Assembly: GCF_001675285.1 (NCBI RefSeq)
Contig: NZ_LSGQ01000005.1
Location: forward strand, 93,823 to 157,822
DNA: 64,000 nt
Direction of reading: 5' to 3'
Source of the DNA: Elizabethkingia miricola
GTDB taxonomy: Bacteria > Bacteroidota > Bacteroidia > Flavobacteriales > Weeksellaceae
Below are positions 55,295 through 64,000 of the stretch, piece by piece. A program made the translations under genes and the position numbers. Positions within the stretch are counted from its first letter, which is position 1. Each line of letters opens with the position of its first letter. The notes beneath the pieces are model-generated. The model saw only the letters and a program-made list of their open reading frames with translations. It ran no database searches and was not told the DNA's origin.

Positions 55295-55672
55295 ATGAAT
55301 ATTCCTTCAGAATTAAAGTACACTAAAGACCACGAGTGGGTAAAAATTGATGGCAATGTTGCTGTTATCGGTATTACAGATTTTGCACAAGGCGAATTAG
55401 GAGATATCGTTTTTGTTGATGTAGATTCAGTAGATGATGATCTTGCTTCAGGTGAGGTTTTCGGATCTGTTGAGGCTGTAAAAACTGTTTCCGATCTTTA
55501 CTTGCCTATCGCTGGAAAAGTAATCGAATTCAATGCTGAATTAGAAGACGCTCCGGAATTAGTAAATCAGGATCCATACGGAAAAGGATGGGTTATTAAA
55601 GTTGAGATAGCTGCTGATGCCGATACTTCAGAATTACTTTCTGCTGAGGATTATCAGAATATAATTGGATAA
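55295..55672 (+). CDS. gcvH: Glycine cleavage system H protein
   Basis: 125-residue lipoyl carrier. The lipoyl-Lys lies in [12 protein letters not shown]. Typical full length, with the TKDHEWVKI start region. The other gcv genes are elsewhere. Confidence 0.95.
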   Translation: MNIPSELKYTKDHEWVKIDGNVAVIGITDFAQGELGDIVFVDVDSVDDDLASGEVFGSVEAVKTVSDLYLPIAGKVIEFNAELEDAPELVNQDPYGKGWVIKVEIAADADTSELLSAEDYQNIIG

Positions 55673-56048
55673 GATATCTAAAATATCCCGTAAGATTTTG
55701 CCCATTTATTGGGCATTTCTTACTTATTTACTACTTAGACCGGGTTCCGAAGAAAGCGAACATTGGTTTATGTTCCCTTATTTTGATAAGGTAGCACACA
55801 TGGGAGTATTTGCCGGATTAGGATTTTTACTAAGTTTCTCATTCCCAAAACTAAAATTCTTTACTTATATCCAAATCATGCTATGCTTTGCATTTCTTAC
55901 TGAAATTCTTCAGGATGAAATGCGATTGGGTCGGGCAATGGAAGGATTAGATGTTGTTGCCGATACAACAGGTGCTTTAATAGGCTATCTGGCTTACCTA
56001 TTCCTGTTCAAGAAACTACAAAACTTACAGAATCCTGTTAAGAAATAA
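55665..56048 (+). CDS. VanZ family membrane protein
   Basis: 127 residues. Starts at TTG 55665, overlapping the end of gcvH by 8 bases (translational coupling); no closer ATG exists. Four hydrophobic segments and the VanZ-like [21 protein letters not shown] and [14 protein letters not shown] motifs. Role unknown (teicoplanin-resistance family name only). Confidence 0.75.
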   Translation: MDKISKISRKILPIYWAFLTYLLLRPGSEESEHWFMFPYFDKVAHMGVFAGLGFLLSFSFPKLKFFTYIQIMLCFAFLTEILQDEMRLGRAMEGLDVVADTTGALIGYLAYLFLFKKLQNLQNPVKK

Positions 56049-56102
56049 GCTTAACATCCGGTTAAGTTTTTAATATCAATTTTTTTTGTCCCAGATATTA
56101 CG

Positions 56103-56366
56103 ACTGAAAACAATCTGCTTTCAGTTCTTTGCGTGTTTGAAATATTGATTTTTCATTTGAATTATGTTCACGACCCTGATCAAGATAGCGTTCCTCCGGA
56201 ACGCTGTGAATATTTATAATTATAATCTATAGAGATAAAGCTCCTGATGGAGCTTATCATTAGTTATGATGAACTACTATAATATGAGAAATCTGAAAGA
56301 TGCTCCGGAGGAGCCTGATCTGTGTAAAAAAGATGTATCAAAAAGTAAGTATTCCGGAGGAATACT
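56103..56366. repeat. Array of five short hairpins, three with a TCC/GGA core
   Basis: Successive stem-loops: ACTGAAA/TTTCAGT (56103-56125), AGCGTTCC-TCC-GGAACGCT (56187-56205), AAGCTCC-TGAT-GGAGCTT (56238-56255), GCTCC-GGA-GGAGC (56302-56314) and AGTATTCC-GGA-GGAATACT (56348-56366). They occupy the left part of the 950-bp gap after VanZ, which holds no gene. A shorter hairpin CTTAAC/GTTAAG + T5 at 56049-56072 may end the gcvH-VanZ transcript. Confidence 0.65.
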
Positions 56367-56724
56367 ATCTCATAACAGTAATATTTTATCCATCTCCTCC
56401 AGGATTTGTACCTGATTCAGACAAACATCGTCTTTAACGATTTATTAAATTGATGAATTTTTAATAAAAATCTATAAAATATAGTCTTTTATATTCACAA
56501 TAGTTTCAGACAATATTCATTTCTACGTGAATTTAGAATCTGATTTTCAATATACTACTACTGACGCCTTATCCATAATTAGTTTTTATTTATAAATACG
56601 CATACTATATTATTCTGGCTTATTTATTGTGTAATTGTTAATTAATTCACTTGTTTTGTGTCAATGATTTATCAAATCTAACAAGTGTTCGTGAAAATTA
56701 AAATTCAAAATTTCTGAAAAAATA

Positions 56725-56755
56725 TTTGGTTATTCCAAAAAACCTCCTACCTTTG
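56725..56755 (+). promoter_or_regulatory. ilv operon promoter
   Basis: TTTG (56725-56728), 19 nt, TACCTTTG (56748-56755), a full consensus match. Transcription should start near 56761, about 40 nt upstream of the leader peptide start. Confidence 0.8.
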
Positions 56756-56802
56756 TCCCAACAAAACCTAAAAATAAATCTTACTTAAATAATTAAACAC
56801 TC

Positions 56803-56883
56803 GTGGCGAGATTAGTCATTAATATTATTGTCATTATTATTCAGAACAAAAGTTTTGGATCGGGGCGATATGTGTTTAAGTAA
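56803..56883 (+). CDS. ilv leader peptide (26 residues, Ile/Val/Leu-rich)
   Basis: GTG at 56803 (an in-frame TAA lies just upstream) opens a 26-codon frame ending TAA at 56881-56883. Residues 4-13 read L-V-I-N-I-I-V-I-I-I, nine branched-chain residues in ten, followed by QNKSFGSGRYVFK. This is what a classical amino-acid-sensing leader would look like. It lies between the consensus promoter and a strong terminator ahead of ilvD. Scarce charged tRNA-Ile/Val would stall a ribosome in 56812-56841 (inference). Confidence 0.78.
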   Translation: MARLVINIIVIIIQNKSFGSGRYVFK

Positions 56884-56905
56884 GTAGGTATAACTTATAA
56901 AAGCA

Positions 56906-56947
56906 AAAGCGGCTTTCTCGATTCAAGAGGAAGCCGCTTTTTTTATG
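56906..56947 (+). terminator. ilv attenuator terminator
   Basis: AAAGCGGCTT (56906-56915) and AAGCCGCTTT (56931-56940) form a perfect 10-bp stem with a partly paired loop, then a T-run. An alternative pairing partner exists upstream: CTTACTTAAA (56780-56789) is complementary to TTTAAGTAAG (56875-56884) at the end of the leader ORF. The ilvD start is ~55 bp further on. Confidence 0.82.
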
Positions 56948-56997
56948 GATAAAATCGAATAACAAAAGCGAACAAAAAATTAAATAATAAGTAAGTA

Positions 56998-58677
56998 ATG
57001 GAACTAAACAAATATTCAAAGACAATTACACAAGATCCAACACAGCCGGCAGCACAAGCTCAGTTATATGCTTTGGGCTTAACAGATGATGATTTAAGAA
57101 AGGCACAAGTCGGGATTGTAAGTATGGGATATGACGGGAATCCGTGTAATATGCATTTGAATGGTTTATCACAACATGTGAAATACGGCGTATGGGAGAA
57201 TGATCTGGTCGGATTGATTTTCAATACAATTGGTGTAAGCGACGGGATGAGTAATGGTACAGACGGAATGCGTTATTCATTGGTAAGCAGAGATGTTATC
57301 GCGGATTCTATTGAAACAGTTTGTGGTGCGCAGTACTATGATGCTGTAATTACAGTGCCGGGATGTGATAAAAATATGCCAGGTTCTATTATTGCTATGG
57401 GAAGATTGAATCGCCCGTCCATTATGGTTTATGGTGGAACAATTGCTCCGGGGCATTACAAAGGACAGGATCTGAATATCGTTTCTGCATTCGAAGCTTT
57501 GGGACAGAAAATTGCTGGCCAGCTGGATGAAGAAGATTTCAAAGGAATTGTGAAAAATAGTTGTCCGGGAGCTGGAGCATGTGGAGGAATGTACACCGCA
57601 AATACAATGGCATCTGCAATTGAAGCAATGGGAATGAGCCTTCCATATTCCAGTAGTAATCCTGCACTAAGTGATGAAAAGAAGAAAGAATGTGAAGCCG
57701 CAGGTAAATATATCAAGATCCTGATGGAAAGAGATATCAAGCCAAGCGATATTATGACACGTAAAGCTTTCGAAAATGCAATTACCGTGATTATGGTTCT
57801 GGGCGGAAGTACAAATGCTGTACTACACTTTTTGGCAATGGCCAAAAGTGTGGGAGTTCCTCTTACTCAGGATGATTTCCAGAAAATTAGTGACAGAGTT
57901 CCTGTATTGGCAGATTTTAAACCTAGTGGTAAATACCTAATGGAAGATCTGCATAAAAAAGGTGGAGTACCGGCAGTAATGAAATATTTGCTGAAAGAAG
58001 GACTTATAGACGGAAGTTGTCTTACAGTTACCGGAAAAACAATTGCTGAGAATCTTGAAGATGTTCCGGATCTGAATTTTGAAGAACAGGATATTATTTA
58101 TCCGCTTGAAAATCCTTTAAAGAAAACAGGACACCTGCAAATCTTATACGGAAATCTTGCAGAAAAAGGAAGTGTTGCTAAAATCAGTGGCAAAGAAGGA
58201 GAAAAATTTGAAGGCCCTGCAAGGGTTTTCGATGGAGAGAAAAAACTAATAGAAGGGATTTCTTCTGGAAAAGTGAAAAGCGGAGATGTGGTGGTCATTA
58301 AAAATGAAGGACCGAAAGGGGCACCGGGAATGCCGGAAATGCTAAAGCCGACATCAGCTATTATTGGTGCAGGATTAGGAAAGTCTGTTGCACTGATCAC
58401 TGACGGAAGATTTAGCGGCGGTACTCATGGATTTGTCGTCGGACATGTTACACCGGAAGCTTTTGATGGCGGCCTGATCGGATTAGTGGAAGATAATGAT
58501 ATTATTGAAATTGATGCTGTGAACAATAGCCTTACACTAAAAGTTTCTGATGAGGAAATTGCACAAAGAAGAGCAAACTGGCAGCAGCCAAAACTAAAAG
58601 TGACCAGCGGAGTGCTTTATAAATATGCTAAACTGGTAAAAGATGCATCGCAGGGATGTGTAACAGACGAAGATTAA
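56998..58677 (+). CDS. ilvD: Dihydroxy-acid dehydratase
   Basis: Fe-S dehydratase in isoleucine and valine synthesis. 559 residues. Cluster Cys residues lie in [14 protein letters not shown] and [16 protein letters not shown], and the C-terminal [11 protein letters not shown] motif is present. It is the first structural gene after the attenuator. ilvB follows 25 bp downstream. Confidence 0.96.
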   Translation: MELNKYSKTITQDPTQPAAQAQLYALGLTDDDLRKAQVGIVSMGYDGNPCNMHLNGLSQHVKYGVWENDLVGLIFNTIGVSDGMSNGTDGMRYSLVSRDVIADSIETVCGAQYYDAVITVPGCDKNMPGSIIAMGRLNRPSIMVYGGTIAPGHYKGQDLNIVSAFEALGQKIAGQLDEEDFKGIVKNSCPGAGACGGMYTANTMASAIEAMGMSLPYSSSNPALSDEKKKECEAAGKYIKILMERDIKPSDIMTRKAFENAITVIMVLGGSTNAVLHFLAMAKSVGVPLTQDDFQKISDRVPVLADFKPSGKYLMEDLHKKGGVPAVMKYLLKEGLIDGSCLTVTGKTIAENLEDVPDLNFEEQDIIYPLENPLKKTGHLQILYGNLAEKGSVAKISGKEGEKFEGPARVFDGEKKLIEGISSGKVKSGDVVVIKNEGPKGAPGMPEMLKPTSAIIGAGLGKSVALITDGRFSGGTHGFVVGHVTPEAFDGGLIGLVEDNDIIEIDAVNNSLTLKVSDEEIAQRRANWQQPKLKVTSGVLYKYAKLVKDASQGCVTDED

Positions 58678-58702
58678 TCACGGACGATTCAAAAATACAA
58701 CT

Positions 58703-60457
58703 ATGGAAACGACTCAGATACAAAATAAAACAATACAAACAGAAAGTAAAAACTTATTTAAAGAAGGAGATACAATTTCCGGTTCTCAGGCTCTATTGGA
58801 TGCATTAGTTGCTGAAGGTGTACATACTATTTTTGGTTATCCCGGAGGAGCAATTATGCCAATCTATGATGCATTGTACGACTTTCAGGATACGCTAAAG
58901 CATATTTTAGTACGTCATGAGCAAGGCGGGATTCATGCAGCGCAGGGATATGCCCGTACGAGTGGAGAAGTGGGTGTTGCGTTTGCAACTAGCGGTCCGG
59001 GTGCAACCAATTTAGTAACCGGATTGGCTGATGCTCAGATAGATTCAACACCACTTGTATGTATTACCGGGCAAGTATTTGCACATCTTTTAGGAACAGA
59101 TGCATTTCAGGAAACTGATGTAATCAATGTAACTATGCCAGTTACCAAGTGGAATTATCAGGTAACTGATGCTACACAGCTGCCAGCGGTTTTAGCAAAA
59201 GCATTCTTTATCGCGCGTTCCGGAAGACCAGGACCTGTACTAATAGATATTACAAAAAATGCCCAATTGCAACAATTTGAATATCCGGGCTATACGAAGT
59301 GTGATCATTTACGCAGTTATCGTCCGAAGCCAATTGTAAGAAATGAGTATATCGAGAGGGCCGCTGAAATTATTAATGAGGCTAAAAAGCCATTTGTAAT
59401 CTTTGGACAGGGAGTCATTCTTGGAAAAGCAGAAAAAGACTTTCTCAATTTTATTGAAAAAGGCAATTTTCCGGCTGCATGGACTATTATGGGGGAGAGT
59501 GCAATTCCTACTGATCATCCGTTAGGAGTTGGTATGTTGGGAATGCATGGTAATTACGGACCAAATGTTTTAACAAACGAATGTGATGTTTTAATTGCTA
59601 TAGGCATGCGTTTCGACGACCGTGTAACAGGACGATTGGACAAATATGCGAAACAGGCACAGGTGATTCATCTGGATATAGATCCTGCCGAAGTAGATAA
59701 AAATGTAAAAACTACCGTTCCGGTTTGGGGCGATTGTAAAGAAACTTTACCTCTTCTTACTAAGCTTATAAAAAGTAATGATCATAGCGAATGGCTTGCT
59801 GAATTCAGAAAGTATGAAGCTGAAGAAGAAAAGCAATGCATACAACCGGAAAAAAATCCTGAAGGAGAAGTATTATCCATGGCAGAAGTTCTGGAAGCTC
59901 TGAATGAACTTACCAATGGAGATGCTGTTATTGTAACAGATGTTGGTCAGCACCAGATGGTAGCTTGCCGCTATGCAAAGTTTAATCAAACTCGTTCTAA
60001 TATTACTTCGGGTGGCTTAGGAACAATGGGATTTGGACTTCCTGCAGCTATCGGTGCTAAATATGGAGCTCCTGACAGAACTGTAGTAGCTATTGCAGGA
60101 GACGGTGGTTTTCAGATGACTTTACAGGAACTGGGTACTATTATGCAATATGATATAGATGTTAAAATATTGATTCTGAATAATGAATTCCTTGGGATGG
60201 TGAGACAATGGCAAGAGCTATTTAATGACCGTAGATATTCATCTGTAAATATTACAAGTCCAAACTTTGTAGCATTAGCCGGAGCTTATGGAATTCAAGG
60301 TAATTCTGTTAAAGTTCGTGCTGATCTGAAGGCAGCATTGAAAACGATGCTGGAGCATAAAGGTTCTTATTTACTAGAAGTAATGGTAGGAAAAGAAAAT
60401 AATGTATTTCCAATGGTTCCGCAAGGATGTAGTGTAGCAGAGATCAGATTGAAATAA
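58703..60457 (+). CDS. ilvB: Acetolactate synthase, large (catalytic) subunit
   Basis: Thiamine diphosphate-dependent enzyme condensing pyruvate to acetolactate or acetohydroxybutyrate. 584 residues. Catalytic Glu in VRHEQGGIHAAQGYAR, ThDP/Mg motif GDGGFQMTLQELGT...NNEFLG (GDG-x26-N type), and FAD-binding middle domain. Works with IlvN encoded 42 bp downstream. Confidence 0.96.
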   Translation: METTQIQNKTIQTESKNLFKEGDTISGSQALLDALVAEGVHTIFGYPGGAIMPIYDALYDFQDTLKHILVRHEQGGIHAAQGYARTSGEVGVAFATSGPGATNLVTGLADAQIDSTPLVCITGQVFAHLLGTDAFQETDVINVTMPVTKWNYQVTDATQLPAVLAKAFFIARSGRPGPVLIDITKNAQLQQFEYPGYTKCDHLRSYRPKPIVRNEYIERAAEIINEAKKPFVIFGQGVILGKAEKDFLNFIEKGNFPAAWTIMGESAIPTDHPLGVGMLGMHGNYGPNVLTNECDVLIAIGMRFDDRVTGRLDKYAKQAQVIHLDIDPAEVDKNVKTTVPVWGDCKETLPLLTKLIKSNDHSEWLAEFRKYEAEEEKQCIQPEKNPEGEVLSMAEVLEALNELTNGDAVIVTDVGQHQMVACRYAKFNQTRSNITSGGLGTMGFGLPAAIGAKYGAPDRTVVAIAGDGGFQMTLQELGTIMQYDIDVKILILNNEFLGMVRQWQELFNDRRYSSVNITSPNFVALAGAYGIQGNSVKVRADLKAALKTMLEHKGSYLLEVMVGKENNVFPMVPQGCSVAEIRLK

Positions 60458-60499
60458 TCTTTGTTTTCAATGAGAGTTTAACAATAAAGATCAAAAAAA

Positions 60500-61087
60500 A
60501 TGAAACAACAATATACAATCACCGTTTATGCCGAAGATCAGATAGGCTTATTAGCCCGTATCACAATCATATTTTCCAGAAGAAAAATCAATATAGACAG
60601 CCTTAATACATCAGCTTCTGAAATTCCCGGAATTCACCGTTTCACTATTTTAATTGATGAGACCGAAGAAGTGGTACGTAAACTATGCCGCCAGATTGAA
60701 AAACAAGTAGAAGTATTGAAGGCATATTATGATACAGACCAGGAAATTGTATGGCAGGAAATGGCATTGTTCAAGGTTCCGACTAAACAGGTTACTGAAA
60801 AAATGGTAGTAGAACGACTGTTACGTGAGTACGGAGCGCGGGTTCTGGCGATCAGAGAAGATTTTACTGTTTTCGAAACGACCGGACACAAGGAAGAAAC
60901 GGAAAAGCTAATTAAAGTTTTTGAAAACTATGGTCTCATAGAATTTGTTCGCAGTGCACGCATTGCAATCATTAAAAAAAGCGAAGGTTTTCACAAAAAA
61001 ATTAAAGAATTTGAGGCAAAAGAACCTGGCGAAGAAGTTCAGGAAAATGAATTCTTAAATGAAAACGAGAAGGTTTTCACAATGTAA
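60500..61087 (+). CDS. ilvN: Acetolactate synthase, small (regulatory) subunit
   Basis: 195 residues. An N-terminal ACT domain (YTITVYAEDQIGLLARITIIFS) binds valine for feedback inhibition, and a C-terminal ACT-like domain with an acidic tail follows. The C-terminal extension (FEAKEPGEEVQENEFLNENE) is longer than in E. coli IlvN. Confidence 0.93.
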   Translation: MKQQYTITVYAEDQIGLLARITIIFSRRKINIDSLNTSASEIPGIHRFTILIDETEEVVRKLCRQIEKQVEVLKAYYDTDQEIVWQEMALFKVPTKQVTEKMVVERLLREYGARVLAIREDFTVFETTGHKEETEKLIKVFENYGLIEFVRSARIAIIKKSEGFHKKIKEFEAKEPGEEVQENEFLNENEKVFTM

Positions 61088-61130
61088 TTAAACAACTATA
61101 AATAATATAAAACATTAAAAATTAATAAAA

Positions 61131-62183
61131 ATGGCAACAATTAATTTCGGAGGAGTAGAAGAAAAGGTAGTAACAAGAGAAGAGTTTCCTTTAGAAAAAG
61201 CAAGAGAGGTACTTAGTCATGAAACGGTAGCTGTTATCGGTTATGGAGTACAAGGGCCTGGGCAGGCACTAAACCAAAAAGACAATGGTGTTAATGTTAT
61301 CGTTGGACAGCGTAAAAATTCTAAAAGTTGGGATAAAGCTGTTGCAGACGGGTTTGTTCCTGGGGAAACATTATTCGAAATCGAAGAAGCACTAGAGAAA
61401 GGTACTATTATCTGCTATTTATTAAGCGATGCTGCACAAATAGAGTTGTGGCCAACAGTACAAAAGAATTTAACACCAGGTAAAGCATTATATTTCTCCC
61501 ACGGTTTCGGAATTACTTTCAATGAGCAAACAGGAATTGTTCCTCCAAAAGATGTAGATGTGTTCTTAGTAGCACCTAAAGGTTCGGGAACGTCATTGCG
61601 TCGTATGTTCCTTCAGGGAAGAGGGCTTAACAGTTCTTATGCAATCTATCAGGATGCTACAGGTAAAGCTAAAGACCGCGTAGTAGCATTAGGTATTGCT
61701 GTAGGTAGTGGTTATTTGTTTGAAACAGATTTCAGAAAAGAAGTTTTCTCCGATCTTACAGGAGAAAGAGGGACGTTAATGGGAGCTATCCAGGGGATTT
61801 TTGCTGCGCAATACGAAGTGCTAAGAGCCAATGGACATTCTCCTTCAGAAGCATTTAATGAAACTGTTGAAGAACTAACACAGTCTTTAATGCCATTAGT
61901 AGCAGAAAATGGTATGGACTGGATGTATGCAAACTGTTCTACAACTGCTCAAAGAGGTGCTTTAGACTGGTGGAAGAAATTCAGAGATGCAAGCAAGCCT
62001 GTATTCGAAGAGCTATATGAAAGTGTGGCAACCGGAAAAGAATCTCAGCGTTCTATTGACAGTAACTCACAAACGGACTACCGTGAGAAGCTAAATCAGG
62101 AATTAGCGGATCTTCAGCAAAGCGAAATGTGGCAGGCAGGTAAGGCTGTTCGTAGCCTTCGCCCGGAAAACCAGAATGTATAA
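61131..62183 (+). CDS. ilvC: Ketol-acid reductoisomerase
   Basis: NADPH-dependent isomerase/reductase making dihydroxy-acid precursors of Ile and Val. 350 residues. Rossmann GYGVQGPGQALNQ, catalytic Asp/Glu region DLTGERGTLMGAIQGIFAAQYE, and the following helical knotted domain. Followed by a hairpin terminator, so ilvA is likely transcribed separately. Confidence 0.96.
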   Translation: MATINFGGVEEKVVTREEFPLEKAREVLSHETVAVIGYGVQGPGQALNQKDNGVNVIVGQRKNSKSWDKAVADGFVPGETLFEIEEALEKGTIICYLLSDAAQIELWPTVQKNLTPGKALYFSHGFGITFNEQTGIVPPKDVDVFLVAPKGSGTSLRRMFLQGRGLNSSYAIYQDATGKAKDRVVALGIAVGSGYLFETDFRKEVFSDLTGERGTLMGAIQGIFAAQYEVLRANGHSPSEAFNETVEELTQSLMPLVAENGMDWMYANCSTTAQRGALDWWKKFRDASKPVFEELYESVATGKESQRSIDSNSQTDYREKLNQELADLQQSEMWQAGKAVRSLRPENQNV

Positions 62184-62201
62184 TTATCAATAAATAATAA
62201 G

Positions 62202-62228
62202 ATCCCTCTCCTGTAATGGGAGAGGGAT
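62202..62228 (+). terminator. Terminator between ilvC and ilvA
   Basis: ATCCCTCTCC/GGAGAGGGAT 10-bp stem (62202-62211 with 62219-62228), then TGTTTTAT. Confidence 0.75.
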
Positions 62229-62245
62229 TGTTTTATAATGAAACT

Positions 62246-62285
62246 TTATACATATATATAAGGTATACCTTATATATATGTATAA
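62246..62285. repeat. 40-bp perfect palindrome upstream of ilvA
   Basis: Twenty-base arms that are exact complements, read outward from the centre between 62265 and 62266: right half TACCTTATATATATGTATAA. It is bracketed by the 10-bp direct repeat AATGAAACTT (62237-62246 and 62290-62299). The ilvA start is 31 bp downstream. Confidence 0.9.
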
Positions 62286-62316
62286 CAAAAATGAAACTTA
62301 AGTTTAAGTATATATA

Positions 62317-63558
62317 ATGATGATGAATTTAAATTTTTCAGAAGCAGCACAACGAGTCAAAGATGTTGTGATCCATACCCCCCTTCAGCTTAATCTGAAT
62401 CTTTCGAAGAAATACAATTGTAATGTTTATCTGAAAAGAGAAGATCTTCAGGTTGTACGCTCCTATAAATTAAGAGGAGCCTATAATATGATGAAATCTT
62501 TATCTGCGGATGAGCTGAAAAAAGGAGTTGTATGTGCCAGTGCAGGAAATCATGCGCAGGGGGTTGCTTATAGCTGTAACAGAATGGGAGTGAAAGGAGT
62601 GATATTTATGCCAAGTATTACACCAAAACAGAAAATTGACCAGACCAGAATGTTTGGAGATTCCAATATCGAGATTATTCTGACTGGTGATACTTTTGAT
62701 GATTGTGCAGCAGCAGCTAAAATTTACACTGAAGAGAAAGGAATGGTATTTATTCCGCCTTTTGATCATGAACGAATTATCGAAGGGCAGGGGACTGTAG
62801 GTGTAGAATTGTATGAAGATCTGAAAAATATAGATTATATTATTGTTCCAAACGGAGGCGGAGGTTTGTGTGCCGGCATAAGTACATTGGTGAAATCCGT
62901 AAGTCCGGAGACAAAAGTTATAGGAGTTGAACCAGAAGGTGCTCCATCCATGACTTTAGCGCTGAAAGAAAAACAGCCGAAAGAAGTTCCTTCAATAGAT
63001 AGATTTGTAGATGGGGCAGCCGTAAAGAAAGTCGGAGAGCTTACCTATAATATATGCAGCCAGAATCTGGATGATATGTTATTGGTTCCTGAAGGGAAAG
63101 TGTGCACTACTATTTTACAGCTATATAATAAGGATGCAATTGTAGTTGAGCCTGCCGGAGCACTTTCGGTAGCCGTACTTGATCAGCTTAAAGAGGAAAT
63201 AAAAGGTAAAAATGTAGTTTGTATAATTAGTGGCAGCAATAATGATATCGACAGAATGCAGGAAATAAAAGAGCGTTCCTTATTATATGAAGGATTGAAA
63301 CACTACTTTGTTTTGGAATTTCCTCAGCGTCCTGGTGCCTTAAAAGAATTTGTTACCAATATTATGGGAGAGAATAATGACATTACCTACTTTCAGTTTT
63401 CTAAAAAGAATAATAAAGAAAGTGGCCCTGCGGTAATAGGTATTGAGGTAGAAGCCCCTGAAGACTTTGAAAATCTGAAAAAAAGGATGGATCAGAATAT
63501 GTTGAAATATACCTATCTTAATAATGATCAGCTGCTGTTTAATAACCTTATTGGGTAG
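62317..63558 (+). CDS. ilvA: Threonine ammonia-lyase (deaminase)
   Basis: PLP enzyme converting threonine to 2-oxobutyrate, the first committed step to isoleucine. 413 residues. PLP-Lys in VVRSYKLRGAYN, phosphate-binding NGGGGLCAGI, and a single C-terminal ACT-like regulatory domain (HYFVLEFPQRPGALKEFVTN). Three ATGs in a row (62317, 62320, 62323) leave the exact start open. Confidence 0.95.
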   Translation: MMMNLNFSEAAQRVKDVVIHTPLQLNLNLSKKYNCNVYLKREDLQVVRSYKLRGAYNMMKSLSADELKKGVVCASAGNHAQGVAYSCNRMGVKGVIFMPSITPKQKIDQTRMFGDSNIEIILTGDTFDDCAAAAKIYTEEKGMVFIPPFDHERIIEGQGTVGVELYEDLKNIDYIIVPNGGGGLCAGISTLVKSVSPETKVIGVEPEGAPSMTLALKEKQPKEVPSIDRFVDGAAVKKVGELTYNICSQNLDDMLLVPEGKVCTTILQLYNKDAIVVEPAGALSVAVLDQLKEEIKGKNVVCIISGSNNDIDRMQEIKERSLLYEGLKHYFVLEFPQRPGALKEFVTNIMGENNDITYFQFSKKNNKESGPAVIGIEVEAPEDFENLKKRMDQNMLKYTYLNNDQLLFNNLIG

Positions 63559-63567
63559 TTAGCTCAT

Positions 63568-63586
63568 TGTGGATAACTGGGGATAA
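63568..63586. other. Two DnaA-box-like motifs, 10 bp apart
   Basis: TGTGGATAA (63568-63576) is an exact complement of the TTATCCACA DnaA box, and TGGGGATAA (63578-63586) differs at one position. The following 80 bp are AT-rich. Two boxes alone do not make an origin. Confidence 0.5.
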
Positions 63587-63659
63587 CTTTGTAAACCTTT
63601 GTATATAGCTTGTTTGAGTATATAAGATATACACATTTGGTCTAAACCAATCAATTTGA

Positions 63660-63911
63660 TTTGTTTTTTATAGAGTAGTTGCCCTATCTTTGTAGTCACC
63701 TTTTTAATCAAGGTAAGCGCAGAGATCATAAACAAATAAGGATACTAAAAACTTTTTCAAAAAAGTCTTTGTCGTTCTAAAAAGTTTTTCTACTTTTGCA
63801 GTCCTAAACAATGAGAGTTGTGAGGGGAGCAGGAGATAATTGAGACGAAAAAATCGATTAAAATTTTTTAGAAAAAAGATTTGGTCATGTTAATAAAATT
63901 TATTAGTTTTG
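63660..63911 (+). promoter_or_regulatory. Three tandem promoters, probable rRNA operon leader
   Basis: P1: TTTG (63660-63663)-N21-TATCTTTG (63685-63692). P2: TTTG (63768-63771)-N19-TACTTTTG (63791-63798). P3: TTTG (63880-63883)-N20-TAGTTTTG (63904-63911). P2 is preceded by ACTTTTTCAAAAAAGT, and a similar ACCTTCAAAAAAAGTTTTG ends at 63998, which looks like the start of a fourth. No coding frame from 63559 to the right edge. Such stacking is typical upstream of 16S rRNA genes. Confidence 0.65.
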
Positions 63912-64000
63912 CCCACGCAAAAATGGTTAATAAAAGGACTGTTGTAGCGGAGTAGAGGTAATGAAGATGACTGAAAAAACCTTCAAAAAAAGTTTTGTAA

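Noticed and set aside
63568..63670. Chromosomal replication origin
   Set aside because: Only two DnaA-like boxes and no dnaA/dnaN nearby; kept as a low-confidence motif only.

Overview
The window looks like chromosomal DNA of a Flavobacteriia member (phylum Bacteroidota), most like Elizabethkingia or Chryseobacterium. The reasons are: AT-rich sequence; promoters of the form TTTG-N19-21-TAnnTTTG; no purine-rich Shine-Dalgarno sites before most genes; short tandem peptide genes with GG leaders; and gene neighbourhoods typical of Weeksellaceae. This assignment is an inference, since no 16S gene lies inside the window.

Layout. 1-9.4 kb: glycan and protein degradation genes (partial GH92 mannosidase, SDR reductase, M43 metalloprotease lipoprotein, GH89 alpha-N-acetylglucosaminidase, M1 peptidase, endonuclease/exonuclease/phosphatase family protein). 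9.4-10.4 kb: five tandem minus-strand genes for 48-66 residue Cys-rich peptides with double-glycine leaders, four of them too short for ordinary gene callers. 10.6-16.0 kb: clpB, then an ABC ATPase with its membrane partner. 16.0-36.0 kb: a complete phenylacetate degradation (paa) cluster with a TetR repressor and its apparent operator. Four foreign-looking pieces interrupt it: a GxxExxY gene between direct repeats, a REP-associated transposase between two palindromes, a SMUG2-type DNA glycosylase paired with a membrane-anchored SF2 helicase, and a set of inverted repeats in the spacers. 36.0-42.4 kb: a methyltransferase, then a cluster (winged-helix regulator, metallophosphoesterase, Coq4-like, DUF4173, lipoprotein) with two copies of a palindromic operator. 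42.5-56.0 kb: housekeeping genes (dtd, greA, HIT, clpX, TlpA-like, elongator and initiator tRNA-Met, DUF3810, sugar MFS, acyltransferase, GtrA, BadF ATPase, maeB, ruvA, gcvH, VanZ). 56.0-57.0 kb: a hairpin array and an attenuator with a branched-chain-residue leader peptide. 57.0-63.6 kb: ilvD-ilvB-ilvN-ilvC and ilvA, with a 40-bp perfect palindrome before ilvA. 63.6-64.0 kb: paired DnaA-box-like motifs and three tandem strong promoters, probably the upstream region of an rRNA operon beyond the right edge.

Working together: PaaK activates phenylacetate, PaaABC(D)E epoxidise the ring, PaaG isomerises the epoxide, PaaZ opens and oxidises the oxepin, and PaaF/H/J carry out beta-oxidation to acetyl-CoA and succinyl-CoA. 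The ilv genes make isoleucine and valine under apparent translation-coupled attenuation.

The strongest leads for something undescribed are the five-peptide GG-leader array, the glycosylase/membrane-helicase pair, and the ilv leader.
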